Below, in pieces: positions 10,001 through 17,497 of a stretch of DNA of 64,000 nt. The position numbers were made by a program, and so were the translations under genes. The stretch is from JADJLQ01 sp038251405 (GTDB lineage: Bacteria; Bacteroidota; Bacteroidia; Chitinophagales; Saprospiraceae). The notes under the pieces were generated by a model that was given only the letters and a program-made list of their open reading frames with translations, was not told the DNA's origin and ran no database searches. Position 1 is the first letter of the stretch. Every line of letters starts with the position of its first letter. Location: NCBI GenBank assembly GCA_038251405.1, contig JBBSBH010000004.1:62001-126000 (forward strand), read 5' to 3'.

Positions 10001-10589
10001 TCAAGTCTTTTTGACTAAGACCGGTATCATCCAGATTTTGAATATCATGATCTTGTAATTCGATATAAAAATCTTCACCTAACAGATCCTTCCACCATTT
10101 TACTGATCGCTCGGCATCTTCTAATTTTCCTTTTAATACAGCCTGCGGAATTTCAGCCCCCACGCAACAAGAGGTAGCTATCAAACCTTCATGATATTGT
10201 AAGATTAACTCTTTATCAATCCTGGGAAATTTACCGTATAATCCCTCTATAAATCCCAGTGAACATAGTTTAGAAAGATTTTGATACCCTTTTTGATTTT
10301 TTGCAAGTAACAATTGATGAAATCGCACATCCTTTTCACCTTTGATCTTGGAAAATGCTTGCTTGTGACGATCTGCCACCATATAAAACTCGCAGCCGAC
10401 TATTGATTTTAAACCTTTTTTATTTGCTTCATTTACAAAATTGAATACCCCAAACATGTTACCGTGATCGGTAATAGCTATGCCTGGCTGGCCATCGTTC
10501 TTTGCTTTTTCCATCATAGCAGGAATATCACAGGCCCCATCTAAAAGCGAATACTGAGTATGACAATGCAAATGAACCAGATCTGGCAT
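7071..10589 (-). CDS. dnaE: DNA polymerase III alpha subunit
   Basis: A 1172-residue replicative polymerase of the DnaE1 type. The N-terminal PHP domain begins HLHCHTQYSLLDGA (residues 7-19). The palm carries GPGRGSAAGS (366-375) and the catalytic acidic motif PDMDIDFDDE (407-416). The fingers region includes the conserved MPLDD-like NALYRPGPM and FNRSHAAAYS segments, and an OB-fold follows (FVLEDFTGSFEFALFSEDY). The length matches full-length DnaE, so there is no truncation. It is transcribed alone from its own start just before a divergent regulatory gene. Proofreading is probably supplied separately; the DnaQ-like protein at 47.5 kb is a candidate, but its C-terminus is not that of the epsilon subunit. 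Confidence 0.97.
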   Translation of the reverse strand: MPDLVHLHCHTQYSLLDGACDIPAMMEKAKNDGQPGIAITDHGNMFGVFNFVNEANKKGLKSIVGCEFYMVADRHKQAFSKIKGEKDVRFHQLLLAKNQKGYQNLSKLCSLGFIEGLYGKFPRIDKELILQYHEGLIATSCCVGAEIPQAVLKGKLEDAERSVKWWKDLLGEDFYIELQDHDIQNLDDTGLSQKDLNKILVGFAKKFNIKVIATNDVHYLEQEDSEPHDVLLCVNTNSKLIETDRFRFANNNFYLKTKAEMSHKFAHIPQALDNTMEVYSKIESPKLKRDIMLPNFPVPVEFKSQDEYLRHLVLDGAKRCYGELNLIVTERIEFELKVITEMKFSGYFLIVQDFIKAARNLGVRVGPGRGSAAGSVVAYCLKITGLDPIKYNLLFERFLNPERVSMPDMDIDFDDEGRQKVIDYVVNKYGKEQVAQIVTFSTMAARSSIRDVARVMDYPLSDTDQIAKLVPQRPKVHLAEILNKGLDVLKEDYTSDEMAAITKMQEIKHGKDQAANVLSLAERLEGSVRNTGIHAAGIIISPEPIDRIIPVFTSKETALLVTQFEGSLVEDAGMLKMDFLGLRTLSILNETLKLIEENTGTQLDLDTIPLDDIPTFELFQRGDMVGIFQFESEGMQKYLRELKPENVEDLIAMNALYRPGPMDNIPSFIKRKMGLERVEYPHDKLESLLKPTYGILVYQEQIMQTAQIMAGYTLASADMLRRAMGKKKHEDMQMHRALFVQGSVKNGVDENKAEEIFELMARFADYGFNRSHAAAYSILAFQTAYLKSHYPSQYMAAVLTHNKNDIGKLEFYLQETKRIGITVLGPDINESGLNFTVKENSIRFGLSALKGVGEGPVDDILTERKANGAYTSIFNITSRLNLRTVNKKSLEALVLGGALDSLYPEVDRSAYFISTEKYESYIEHALRTGAQWQELKSRNTMSLFNMEEDLEIPELPFPKHTPWSLVERLQKEKEITGIFISAHPLDEFKYIIENFTTCTLAKIVNHSDQLLKVAGIVSKADHRISKRGTGYGTFVLEDFTGSFEFALFSEDYMDYKNRLEVGQMVFIKATNVTMRDGMSRFKISAVQQLATAGSNIADSITIKMPLHRINNASVKTIENIVSRNKGNVTLKVVLLDAATSNYLYLKSDDYKIEITNKLLDELKVLGFDYKLN

Positions 10590-10660
10590 AACCGCGAAAT
10601 TAATCTATTGACTTTAAATATATCTGTTTTAATAAATATGAATAGTATATTAAAATTCCA

Positions 10661-10690
10661 TTTCATGAACTTAAATTATCCTTATCTTTG
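10661..10690 (+). promoter_or_regulatory. Promoter of the DksA-like gene
   Basis: A -7 box TATCTTTG (10683-10690, matching TAnnTTTG) with TTTC at 10661-10664, 18 bases upstream, as a one-mismatch -33 TTTG. It lies about 63 bases before the start codon, in the divergent gap with dnaE. Confidence 0.6.
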
Positions 10691-10753
10691 CGCCTTAAAT
10701 TTCTATAGAATAATAGAAAGGAATATTTTTAATTACTTGAAATATAACAGATT

Positions 10754-11860
10754 ATGGCTAAAATATTGAAAAAAAAGCCGGTTTTAAAAAAAGTAGAAAA
10801 AAAGCAATTTTCTACCGTAAAAAAAGCTTCAGCAAAACATCCACTTAAACCAAAGCCATTGGCTTCAAAGCCGAAGGTAGCAACAGTTAAATCCAAAACT
10901 GGAATTAATAAACCAAAATCTGTTAAATCAAGTGGAATTGCTTTAAAGTCAAAACCTGTTCATAAATCGAAAACTAAGACGAATACTAAACCAGAAGCCA
11001 AAACAAAGCAAATTAAAAAGATTAAGAACGCCATAACAAAACCTACTTCGAAAGCCAAAAAATCACCTATCGCTCCTCTTAAGAAAAGCATTCCAATAAA
11101 CCCTAAAAAGACTCAACCTATAAAATCAAAATCAGTTGCTACAAAAAAGCCCACTAAAGTTGAAAATCAAACGATTACTCCCAAAATTGAATTTCAAAAA
11201 ACGATAGCCACTGTAAAAGCTAAAATTTTTCCTACCCTTGAAAATAAGAAAAAAGTGACTAAATCGACTACAAAACTTGATGTCCCCCCAGCTACAAATG
11301 GTAAAACGAGATACTCTGATTCCGAACTTGCAGAATTTAAGAAAATTATTGATGAAAAACTAACTGCTTCCAGGCAAGAACTCAATTACCTCCAGGAGCA
11401 AATAGTAGAGATGAATGAAAACAACTCCGATGTACAAGGAAGTGACTGGTTCGATGACAGTAGTATACATACCGAAGTAGAGCTGCTCAACAACATGGCT
11501 ATTCGTCAAAGACAATTTATCCAAAATTTGGAAAATGCGCTGGTACGAATTGATAATAAGACCTATGGAATCTGTACAGTGACTGGCCAATTGATTGATA
11601 AGAAGAGATTGATGCTGGTACCCCATGCGACAAAAAGTATGGAAGCCAAACAAATAGAAAAAGCATCCATGGTACCTGATTTGAATACGGTAGCTCCTGA
11701 CGAAAGGGTGTTGCGAAGAACTGCTGAAGGCAAAACTGCTAAAAAATCTGGTGCTAAAAAATCAAAAGGGAAGTCATCTAAAGATTTTGACGATGAAGAA
11801 GGTGATGACATGATGGAAGCTTCAAATGAGGAGCTAGATATTTCAATATCAGAAGATTAA
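10754..11860 (+). CDS. DksA/TraR-like regulator with long Lys-rich H1-like N-terminal tail
   Basis: A 368-residue protein in three parts. Residues 1 to about 185 are a Lys/Thr/Pro/Ala/Ser low-complexity basic tail resembling histone H1 or AlgP tails. Residues about 190-320 form a DksA/TraR coiled-coil plus C-terminal block (SELAEFKKIIDEKL, then IDNKTYGICTVTG and VPHATKSMEAKQIE). The end is strongly acidic (DFDDEEGDDMMEAS). In canonical DksA the last block is a four-Cys zinc finger. Here only one Cys remains (YGICTVTG), and the C-terminal pair is replaced by VPHAT, a variant I associate with Bacteroidota members of this family. DksA family proteins bind the RNA polymerase secondary channel; the basic tail suggests nucleic-acid binding as well, which is inference. 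It is transcribed alone from its own promoter and terminator. Confidence 0.85.
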   Translation: MAKILKKKPVLKKVEKKQFSTVKKASAKHPLKPKPLASKPKVATVKSKTGINKPKSVKSSGIALKSKPVHKSKTKTNTKPEAKTKQIKKIKNAITKPTSKAKKSPIAPLKKSIPINPKKTQPIKSKSVATKKPTKVENQTITPKIEFQKTIATVKAKIFPTLENKKKVTKSTTKLDVPPATNGKTRYSDSELAEFKKIIDEKLTASRQELNYLQEQIVEMNENNSDVQGSDWFDDSSIHTEVELLNNMAIRQRQFIQNLENALVRIDNKTYGICTVTGQLIDKKRLMLVPHATKSMEAKQIEKASMVPDLNTVAPDERVLRRTAEGKTAKKSGAKKSKGKSSKDFDDEEGDDMMEASNEELDISISED

Positions 11861-11878
11861 TCATCCAATTTATACTTT

Positions 11879-11909
11879 GGCCTTGAATTCTATCAAGGCC
11901 ATTTTTATT
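11879..11909 (+). terminator. Intrinsic terminator of the DksA-like gene
   Basis: A perfect 8-base stem (GGCCTTGA at 11879-11886, TCAAGGCC at 11893-11900) with a 6-base loop, followed by ATTTTTATTT. It overlaps the last codon of the convergent GH2 gene. Confidence 0.85.
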
Positions 11910-14661
11910 TGCCGTTCTTAGTCATTAAGACTAAATTTATATCAACCGGAAATTGACCAAAATCCTTTCCATAAACTGCTAGACCTCCATTTCCTTTGGT
12001 TTCGAATTTTATATTGAGGTAGCCATCTTTCCTGGCCTTGGATAGTATTTTTCGCTCGATAGGTATTTTAATCAAATAGCCGTGGGAGCCAGCTTCTCTT
12101 AATTTGCGATCTTTTAATTGACTATTCCATGATAAAATACCTTGATGATCCGCAGGATCATCTTTTAGATTCACTGTTTTTAAAAGTTTACTGCCCGTAC
12201 TAATATCCACTATAGACGAGAAAACCTGCTCATCCGTCATAGGATAAGAATTAGGATTTTTAGATGGTGACACTTTGCTACCCAACATATAATCCTGGTT
12301 TTTATCAAATTTTTCATCTTTGTCTTTATCAAATAATTGTTTAGCTGATAGTTCACACACCAGGTATCCATGAGCAATCTCAGATAATTTCCATTTCTCT
12401 TTAATTGGCATACGATACTCATAAAAACCTTTTCCAGCACCATTTACTTTTAATCCATCAAATATGGACCATGACTTCAGATCCCATTTACTGTTATTAT
12501 ATGCATTAGGCTTTATAGATTCTATTAATGTCGCTTTAGGATTAATCCCGTTTTCAACTATAAAATGCATAAAATTTCGATGTAGCGTATCTCCGGTAGC
12601 GGAAACCAAATACAGCTTCAGGATAGCCAAACCATTGGTAGGGGGCATTTTTAATTGAATGGATGGTAATTCCTTTTGTTCCCAAGCAGAAGCTTGTACT
12701 TCATCCTTTAGAATAGATGGTTCAGATTCATTACCTGCCTGGTCAATTATCGAAAGTTTAGTAAGAATGGTAAGCTTGTTACTTCCTTCGATATCATCAT
12801 AAATAGATAAATACATAGGTACCGAAACTGATCCATTGGCATTTACTGTGCGTACTATTTCATTACCAGTAGATAAGTAATACTTGCTATGCATGTCATT
12901 CAAAGTCATTCCAGCAACTAAATTTTCAAAACCAGTATATTTTTTAGTGCGATCAAATCTCCAATATCCATTCCACTCATTGATCACATCATGATGCTCT
13001 GTATATAGCCAACCGGCTACTTTGGGATACTTTCTAAAAGTATTCATCATACGGTGATAATCGTAACTCCAATCTACATCACCTGTACTTCCATCATATC
13101 CCCAGACATTACCGCATTCTGAATTTATATTGGGCTGCTTGCCTTGGACAAATCCCTTTTCAAAATGAAACTGACTACCGGGATAATCATTTTCAGTAAT
13201 CATTTTGAGATGATCTTCCCATGCCCAGCCAGGTAAGTATTCATGCCAGCTATTGATATCAGTTTGAGTATGTCCCCTTCCACAACAAATAGAATTATCC
13301 TCCACCAGCCTGGAAGGATCCAAAGACTTTGCCAGATAGTACATAGAGGCTACCCAATTTTGAGTTTCAGGCAAATACATTCTTTGTGATTTTCCATCCT
13401 TGATCACATTGCTAATAAGGCCCCAGGTTTCATTAAATACTATCCAGGAAAAAATAGAAGGATGATTAAAATCCCGATCAATATATTCCTTCAAAGTAGT
13501 CTCAGCCTCATCTCGCATTTGAGGTTCAGGTTCTCCCCAACTATTAGGCAGATCAGCCATTACTAACAAACCTAGTTTGTCAGCCCAATATAATTTTCTC
13601 GGTAGTTCAGGTTTAATGTGAATTCTAATGCCATTCAGGCCGATAGATTTGCTTCTTATTATTTCATCCTTCATAAATTGGTCTGAGGGGAACGTGTAAA
13701 ATCCTTGTGGATGGTAGGATTGATCTAAGGTAAGTTGCAAATAAACCGGCTTATTATTCAAAGAAATGTATGGAATCTGAGTACCCGGCAAATTGGTTAC
13801 TGATACTTTCCTCATTCCAAAGTATGATGTCACTTCATCGTCTCCTAAATTGATTTTTATACTATATAGAAATGGGTCTTCCAGTGACCAAAGCCGAGGC
13901 CCAGGAATTTTCATATTAAAATTAACAACTATTTGATCTACTGGAAATGTATCCTTGTAAATGACCTCTCCTTTATCGGTCCCAAGTTGGATACTAAAGG
14001 GGACTGGCTTATCCGATGCTCTTGGTACAAATAATTTTATCATTACCTGATCATGATCAATATCTGGAATACAATGAATTTTTTCAAGATAGTTTACACC
14101 TCTTGCTTCCAAATACACGGTTTGCCAAATCCCTCTCGCATTACCATAGCCCTGTTTTCCATATAATGTAAAATCTCTGCGTTTGTCGTCAGCTCTGATA
14201 GTAATGGTATGCTCTTTATTAAAATCGAGACGAGGATCAATTTCAAAACTGAAAGGCATGTACCCGCCCTGGTGTTTACCTAGGTAGGTACTATCTATCC
14301 ACGCTTCTGTAAGCCAATCTGATGCTCCGATAGTAATAAAAATCCGCTTCCCTTTCCACGAATTAGGAATACTAATTTTTCTTTTGTACCATCCAATGTT
14401 TGCTTCATCCTTTATTCCTGATAGCTCTGACCCCCATGGAAATGGGACAATAATTTTTTTGGAGAATGTATTCTTCTGCCACCAATCAAATGTTTTACCA
14501 ATATTAGAGGAGTCAAATTCAAATTCCCATTCACCATTTAAATTAAGCCATTCCTTTCGTTCAAAATCTGGCCGCGGATGCTCTGGCAAAGGAATGTTCT
14601 GACTTTTTAAGGGTTGGATTACTACGGATATGAATATGAGTAACAAATATTTAACCTTCAT
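11905..14661 (-). CDS. Exported glycoside hydrolase family 2 protein
   Basis: A 918-residue exported glycosidase of family GH2 (beta-galactosidase / beta-glucuronidase / beta-mannosidase clan). A signal peptide covers residues 1-20. The N-terminal sugar-binding jelly roll begins HPRPDFERKEWLNLNGEW, followed by an Ig-like sandwich and the TIM barrel. The acid/base is Glu411 in FNETW (Asn410-Glu411 pair), and the likely nucleophile is Glu515 in NINSECGN. The C-terminal third is an extra beta-rich region. Substrate specificity cannot be set from sequence. No SusCD pair or other polysaccharide-utilisation genes are adjacent, so it is not in a typical PUL. It is transcribed alone, divergent from greA. 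Confidence 0.88.
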   Translation of the reverse strand: MKVKYLLLIFISVVIQPLKSQNIPLPEHPRPDFERKEWLNLNGEWEFEFDSSNIGKTFDWWQKNTFSKKIIVPFPWGSELSGIKDEANIGWYKRKISIPNSWKGKRIFITIGASDWLTEAWIDSTYLGKHQGGYMPFSFEIDPRLDFNKEHTITIRADDKRRDFTLYGKQGYGNARGIWQTVYLEARGVNYLEKIHCIPDIDHDQVMIKLFVPRASDKPVPFSIQLGTDKGEVIYKDTFPVDQIVVNFNMKIPGPRLWSLEDPFLYSIKINLGDDEVTSYFGMRKVSVTNLPGTQIPYISLNNKPVYLQLTLDQSYHPQGFYTFPSDQFMKDEIIRSKSIGLNGIRIHIKPELPRKLYWADKLGLLVMADLPNSWGEPEPQMRDEAETTLKEYIDRDFNHPSIFSWIVFNETWGLISNVIKDGKSQRMYLPETQNWVASMYYLAKSLDPSRLVEDNSICCGRGHTQTDINSWHEYLPGWAWEDHLKMITENDYPGSQFHFEKGFVQGKQPNINSECGNVWGYDGSTGDVDWSYDYHRMMNTFRKYPKVAGWLYTEHHDVINEWNGYWRFDRTKKYTGFENLVAGMTLNDMHSKYYLSTGNEIVRTVNANGSVSVPMYLSIYDDIEGSNKLTILTKLSIIDQAGNESEPSILKDEVQASAWEQKELPSIQLKMPPTNGLAILKLYLVSATGDTLHRNFMHFIVENGINPKATLIESIKPNAYNNSKWDLKSWSIFDGLKVNGAGKGFYEYRMPIKEKWKLSEIAHGYLVCELSAKQLFDKDKDEKFDKNQDYMLGSKVSPSKNPNSYPMTDEQVFSSIVDISTGSKLLKTVNLKDDPADHQGILSWNSQLKDRKLREAGSHGYLIKIPIERKILSKARKDGYLNIKFETKGNGGLAVYGKDFGQFPVDINLVLMTKNGK

Positions 14662-14716
14662 CTTTTTTCAATTAACAAGTCCAAGATAAAAACTCTTTAT
14701 CAATGCAATATGCTAG

Positions 14717-14747
14717 TTGCAATCTTACTTAGAATTAATTAACTTTG
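14717..14747 (+). promoter_or_regulatory. greA promoter
   Basis: A -33 TTG at 14717-14719 and a -7 TAACTTTG at 14740-14747 (matches TAnnTTTG) with 20-base spacing, as expected for Bacteroidota. The predicted RNA start is around 14751-14754, immediately before a terminator hairpin. Confidence 0.65.
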
Positions 14748-14761
14748 TGGTTTGATAAGAG

Positions 14762-14800
14762 AACGTTTCCAGCCAATTGCGGGAAACGTTTTTATTTTTT
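14762..14800 (+). terminator. Terminator/attenuator inside the greA leader
   Basis: A perfect 9-base stem (AACGTTTCC at 14762-14770, GGAAACGTT at 14782-14790) with an 11-base loop followed by TTTATTTTTT. No plus-strand gene lies upstream, and the promoter is only about 10 bases away. Transcripts ending here would be about 45 nt long. This looks like an attenuator or a small-RNA terminator rather than the end of a gene. Confidence 0.7.
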
Positions 14801-14823
14801 AATATGAAAGTTAAACTAAATCC

Positions 14824-14870
14824 ATTCAATTATATATCGCCTCTGACCTCTCAAGGCGTTGGGATTGAAT
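14824..14870 (+). promoter_or_regulatory. Second hairpin in the greA leader
   Basis: Nested inverted repeats: ATTCAAT (14824-14830) with ATTGAAT (14864-14870), enclosing CGCCT (14838-14842) with AGGCG (14854-14858). It sits between the leader terminator and the greA start codon. It could be an antiterminator, a stability element or a translation control structure; the function is unknown. Confidence 0.5.
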
Positions 14871-14907
14871 AGGCTTTCTATTTCCTAATTATTTAATTTA
14901 AAATTTT

Positions 14908-15378
14908 ATGGAATTGACATTAATGACCCCTGAAGGTTATGAAAAAGTAAGGGCTGAATTGGATGAGTTAAAAGGCACTGGAAGAAGAGATGCGGCTAAA
15001 GCCATTGCTGAAGCTCGTGAAAAAGGCGATCTCTCTGAAAATGCAGAATATCATGCAGCAAAGGATGCCCAGGGTATGTTAGAATATAAAATCAACGATC
15101 TTGAAAAAAAATTGGCCAATGTTAAATTGGTTGATGAATCTCAGATAGATACTTCCAGGGTAGGTATATTATCCCAGGTTACTATTCGCAATAAAAAGAC
15201 TGGTAAGGAAATGAATTATAAATTAGTTTCCGAGGCTGAAGCCGATATCAAAGTTGGCAAAATCAGCATTACTTCACCAATTGGGCAAGGATTAAATGGA
15301 AAAGTAGTTGGAGAGGTAGCTAAAGTAGTTACGCCTAATGGAACCATGGAATTTGATGTTGTAAGAATTTCAGTTTAA
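14908..15378 (+). CDS. greA: Transcription elongation factor GreA
   Basis: A 156-residue GreA. The N-terminal coiled-coil (about residues 1-75) contains the family motif EAREKGDLSENAEYHAAKDA, whose tip acidic residues enter the RNA polymerase secondary channel and stimulate transcript cleavage in backtracked complexes. The C-terminal FKBP-like domain includes VSEAEADIKVGKISITSPIG. The length is normal. It is followed after 4 bases by the HIT gene, forming a two-gene operon. The leader is over 150 bases long and contains a terminator-like hairpin and a second hairpin, so expression is probably attenuated. Confidence 0.97.
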   Translation: MELTLMTPEGYEKVRAELDELKGTGRRDAAKAIAEAREKGDLSENAEYHAAKDAQGMLEYKINDLEKKLANVKLVDESQIDTSRVGILSQVTIRNKKTGKEMNYKLVSEAEADIKVGKISITSPIGQGLNGKVVGEVAKVVTPNGTMEFDVVRISV

Positions 15379-15382
15379 ATCT

Positions 15383-15781
15383 ATGGCGAGTATCTTTTCA
15401 AAAATCGTTTCGGGAGAAATTCCGTGTTATAAAGTGTATGAAAATGCTCATTTTTTAGCCTTTTTAGATATCCATCCTTTGGCAAAAGGACATACCCTTG
15501 TTATTCCTAAAACTGAAACAGATTATCTATTTGATCTAGAAGACCAGTGTTTAGCCGATATGATTATTTTCAGCAAAAAAGTAGCCATTGGAATTAAGAA
15601 GGCGGTAGAATGCAAACGAATAGGTGTCGCTGTGATTGGGTTAGAAGTACCACATGCACATATTCATTTGGTCCCTATAAACGGTATAAATGATTTGAAT
15701 TTTTCAAATCCGAAATTGAAACTAGATAATGCTGAATTCAATGTCATAGCAGACAATATTTCCCAAAATATCAGCGAGTAG
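15383..15781 (+). CDS. HIT-family nucleotide hydrolase
   Basis: A 132-residue histidine-triad protein. It begins SIFSKIVSGEIPCYKVYE, the characteristic HIT start, and carries the triad motif VPHAHIHLVPI (His-x-His-x-His) near residue 92-100; the middle His forms the nucleotidyl intermediate. HIT (HinT-like) proteins hydrolyse nucleoside phosphoramidates or dinucleotide polyphosphates. It starts 4 bases after the greA stop codon, so it is cotranscribed with greA, an arrangement seen in many Bacteroidota. Confidence 0.92.
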   Translation: MASIFSKIVSGEIPCYKVYENAHFLAFLDIHPLAKGHTLVIPKTETDYLFDLEDQCLADMIIFSKKVAIGIKKAVECKRIGVAVIGLEVPHAHIHLVPINGINDLNFSNPKLKLDNAEFNVIADNISQNISE

Positions 15782-15802
15782 TATTTGAAGATGAGGTCAA
15801 TT

Positions 15803-15837
15803 AAAAAAAGAGGGCTCTATTCTTTCGAACAAAACCC
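15803..15837 (-). terminator. Terminator of the ExbB/ExbD operon
   Basis: Read on the minus strand, GGG...CCC (15837-15835 with 15814-15812) closes an 11-pair stem (G-U allowed) capped by a GAAA tetraloop and followed by TCTTTTTTT. It lies 25 bases after the last ExbD stop codon, between convergent genes. Confidence 0.75.
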
Positions 15838-15862
15838 TTTCTGTATATGCTTTACTATTGGA

Positions 15863-16342
15863 CTAAAATCCTGACCTTTCAGTTCTCTTTTTAGATGAAT
15901 AGTTCAATTTTAACTGACCTGCTTTGCGAAGTTCAGTCTTTACATCCGTTACAAAACCCATAGTCACATCACCGTCTATTTTCATAGATGTAGTGATGCC
16001 GGGCCTTTGTGGTTCCGGAACTTTTACTTTATGTCTTTCCAAAAAGACTGGAATCTCATTTAAGTCTGCAATTTTATCATTTAATTGCAATCGTGGTTTA
16101 GTACCGTACTGTTGTTGGAAAGCTAATGTAGGCCTGCCGATATACATTGTATTTACCAAAGATTTTTTCTCCAATTTAGTGAGTTCTGTCGCATATGGTG
16201 TCACGACTTTTAATTTCATATTAGTTTCTCTCAGTTTCACTACCACCATGAAGAAGAATAGTAATATGAAAATAATATCTGGTAAAGATGATGTGGATAT
16301 AGTTGCCCCTGTATCTGCTCTTTTGGTTGAAAATTTACTCAT
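15863..16342 (-). CDS. exbD: ExbD/TolR-family biopolymer transporter (second copy)
   Basis: A 159-residue ExbD/TolR protein: a short cytoplasmic N-terminus, one membrane helix (LPDIIFILLFFFMVVVKL) beginning with the conserved Asp that conducts protons, and a periplasmic domain ending KTELRKAGQLKLNYSS. ExbB-ExbD complexes use the proton gradient to energise TonB-dependent outer membrane uptake. It is the last gene of a four-gene minus-strand operon; the first ExbD lies 36 bases upstream. Two tandem, non-identical ExbD proteins after one ExbB are common in Bacteroidota. TonB itself is not in the window. Confidence 0.9.
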   Translation of the reverse strand: MSKFSTKRADTGATISTSSLPDIIFILLFFFMVVVKLRETNMKLKVVTPYATELTKLEKKSLVNTMYIGRPTLAFQQQYGTKPRLQLNDKIADLNEIPVFLERHKVKVPEPQRPGITTSMKIDGDVTMGFVTDVKTELRKAGQLKLNYSSKKRTERSGF

Positions 16343-16378
16343 ACTATTTTACTTTCTTTTAAATTAAGTAATCAAATA

Positions 16379-16936
16379 TTATTTCTCATCTCCGAATGAA
16401 GTTGGTTCAGCTTCGGAGATCACAAAAGGAATTTCAGATTTGATTTCAGCCTGCTGTTCTTTATTACATTCATCAATGGTTTCCTTTCTAAATTTTTTCT
16501 TTGCGGCTTCATCCCAAAGTTCTGCATAAGCTGCTTTTAATTCATTATAAACTGCCAGGTACTGCTTAAAATGCGTTGCCCTATCATTCTTCAAAGAAAT
16601 AATAGCTTCTTTAGAAGATTCAGCTAAATCTTCCTGATGATTGGGGTTCATTATAAAATCCTTTGCTTTAGTCTTAAGTATTTCTACTTTCATTGGTTCA
16701 CCTCTGACTAAAAGCTGATCCTGACCATTTACTAAAACAGTAAATACATTTCGGGTATTTAATGTAAGATCTTCAGGAGGCTCTTCTGACCAAGCTGGTA
16801 ATCTCACCAAAACACCTTTGTCTTCAACTATATTAGTAGTTATCAGGAAGAAAATCAACAACAGAAAAGCAATATCTGCCATTGAACTGGCATTAATTTC
16901 AGGAGATTTTTTACCTTTCTTTTTATTAAGAATCAT
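16379..16936 (-). CDS. exbD: ExbD/TolR-family biopolymer transporter (first copy, with periplasmic insert)
   Basis: A 185-residue ExbD/TolR protein with the membrane helix MADIAFLLLIFFLITTNI, whose Asp is the proton-conducting residue. The periplasmic part is longer than in the neighbouring copy: a helical, charged insert (about residues 85-160, including HFKQYLAVYNELKAAYAE) interrupts the usual compact domain. The insert may be specific to the Bacteroidota ExbD1 type. It sits between the four-helix membrane protein and the second ExbD in one operon and would form the proton channel with the ExbB at the operon start. Confidence 0.9.
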   Translation of the reverse strand: MILNKKKGKKSPEINASSMADIAFLLLIFFLITTNIVEDKGVLVRLPAWSEEPPEDLTLNTRNVFTVLVNGQDQLLVRGEPMKVEILKTKAKDFIMNPNHQEDLAESSKEAIISLKNDRATHFKQYLAVYNELKAAYAELWDEAAKKKFRKETIDECNKEQQAEIKSEIPFVISEAEPTSFGDEK

Positions 16937-16958
16937 AATTCAATTGATTAAAAGTAAA

Positions 16959-17438
16959 TTATTTAAATAGGTTTCGAACCTCTGAAAATACAAATATACC
17001 CACTGATGCAAATATCATAATCAGCATCACCCATAATCCTCCACCTACTAATTTGCTGGTTCCGGCTGATACATTGTTTGCTTTCAGGTCTGCTAATATA
17101 TTAGCATTATCAGGCTGATTTAAAACATAAAATCCAATTACAAATAATACAATCAAAATACCTATCCAGAGAAAACCCATTTTTGCTCCTTTGGGATTCA
17201 TAATCATTTGATATAAAGCGCCTGCAATAGTGACAACCACTGCAATAACTAATAAAAAAAGCATCATAGTGATACCTATATTAAAAATATTGCTGGCTTT
17301 TCTTTCAGGTTCAGGCAGCGCATTGAAAGAATTCAGTCCGCTGATTACCGGAAACAAAAATATAAGGATAGCTAGTAAGCCTACCACGAAGGCAAAAAGG
17401 GTCCCTTTTGAAGATAAAAGTTTATATAAGTTTACCAT
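16959..17438 (-). CDS. Uncharacterised polytopic membrane protein of the ExbB-ExbD operon
   Basis: A 159-residue membrane protein with about four predicted helices (around residues 12-32, 50-75, 88-107 and 130-155) and no catalytic motif I recognise. It lies between exbB and the first exbD, with gaps of 59 and 22 bases, so it belongs to the same transcript. From this conserved position I infer a structural or assembly role in the ExbB-ExbD motor, but nothing in the sequence proves it. Confidence 0.75.
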   Translation of the reverse strand: MVNLYKLLSSKGTLFAFVVGLLAILIFLFPVISGLNSFNALPEPERKASNIFNIGITMMLFLLVIAVVVTIAGALYQMIMNPKGAKMGFLWIGILIVLFVIGFYVLNQPDNANILADLKANNVSAGTSKLVGGGLWVMLIMIFASVGIFVFSEVRNLFK

Positions 17439-17497
17439 TTTTTATAATTTTTAAAAATTTAATAAATGCTTGATCTATAAATACAAGTACTTATATA

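Noticed and set aside
15924..16367. 147-codon frame antisense to the second exbD
   Set aside because: Shadow; the complement of exbD explains it.
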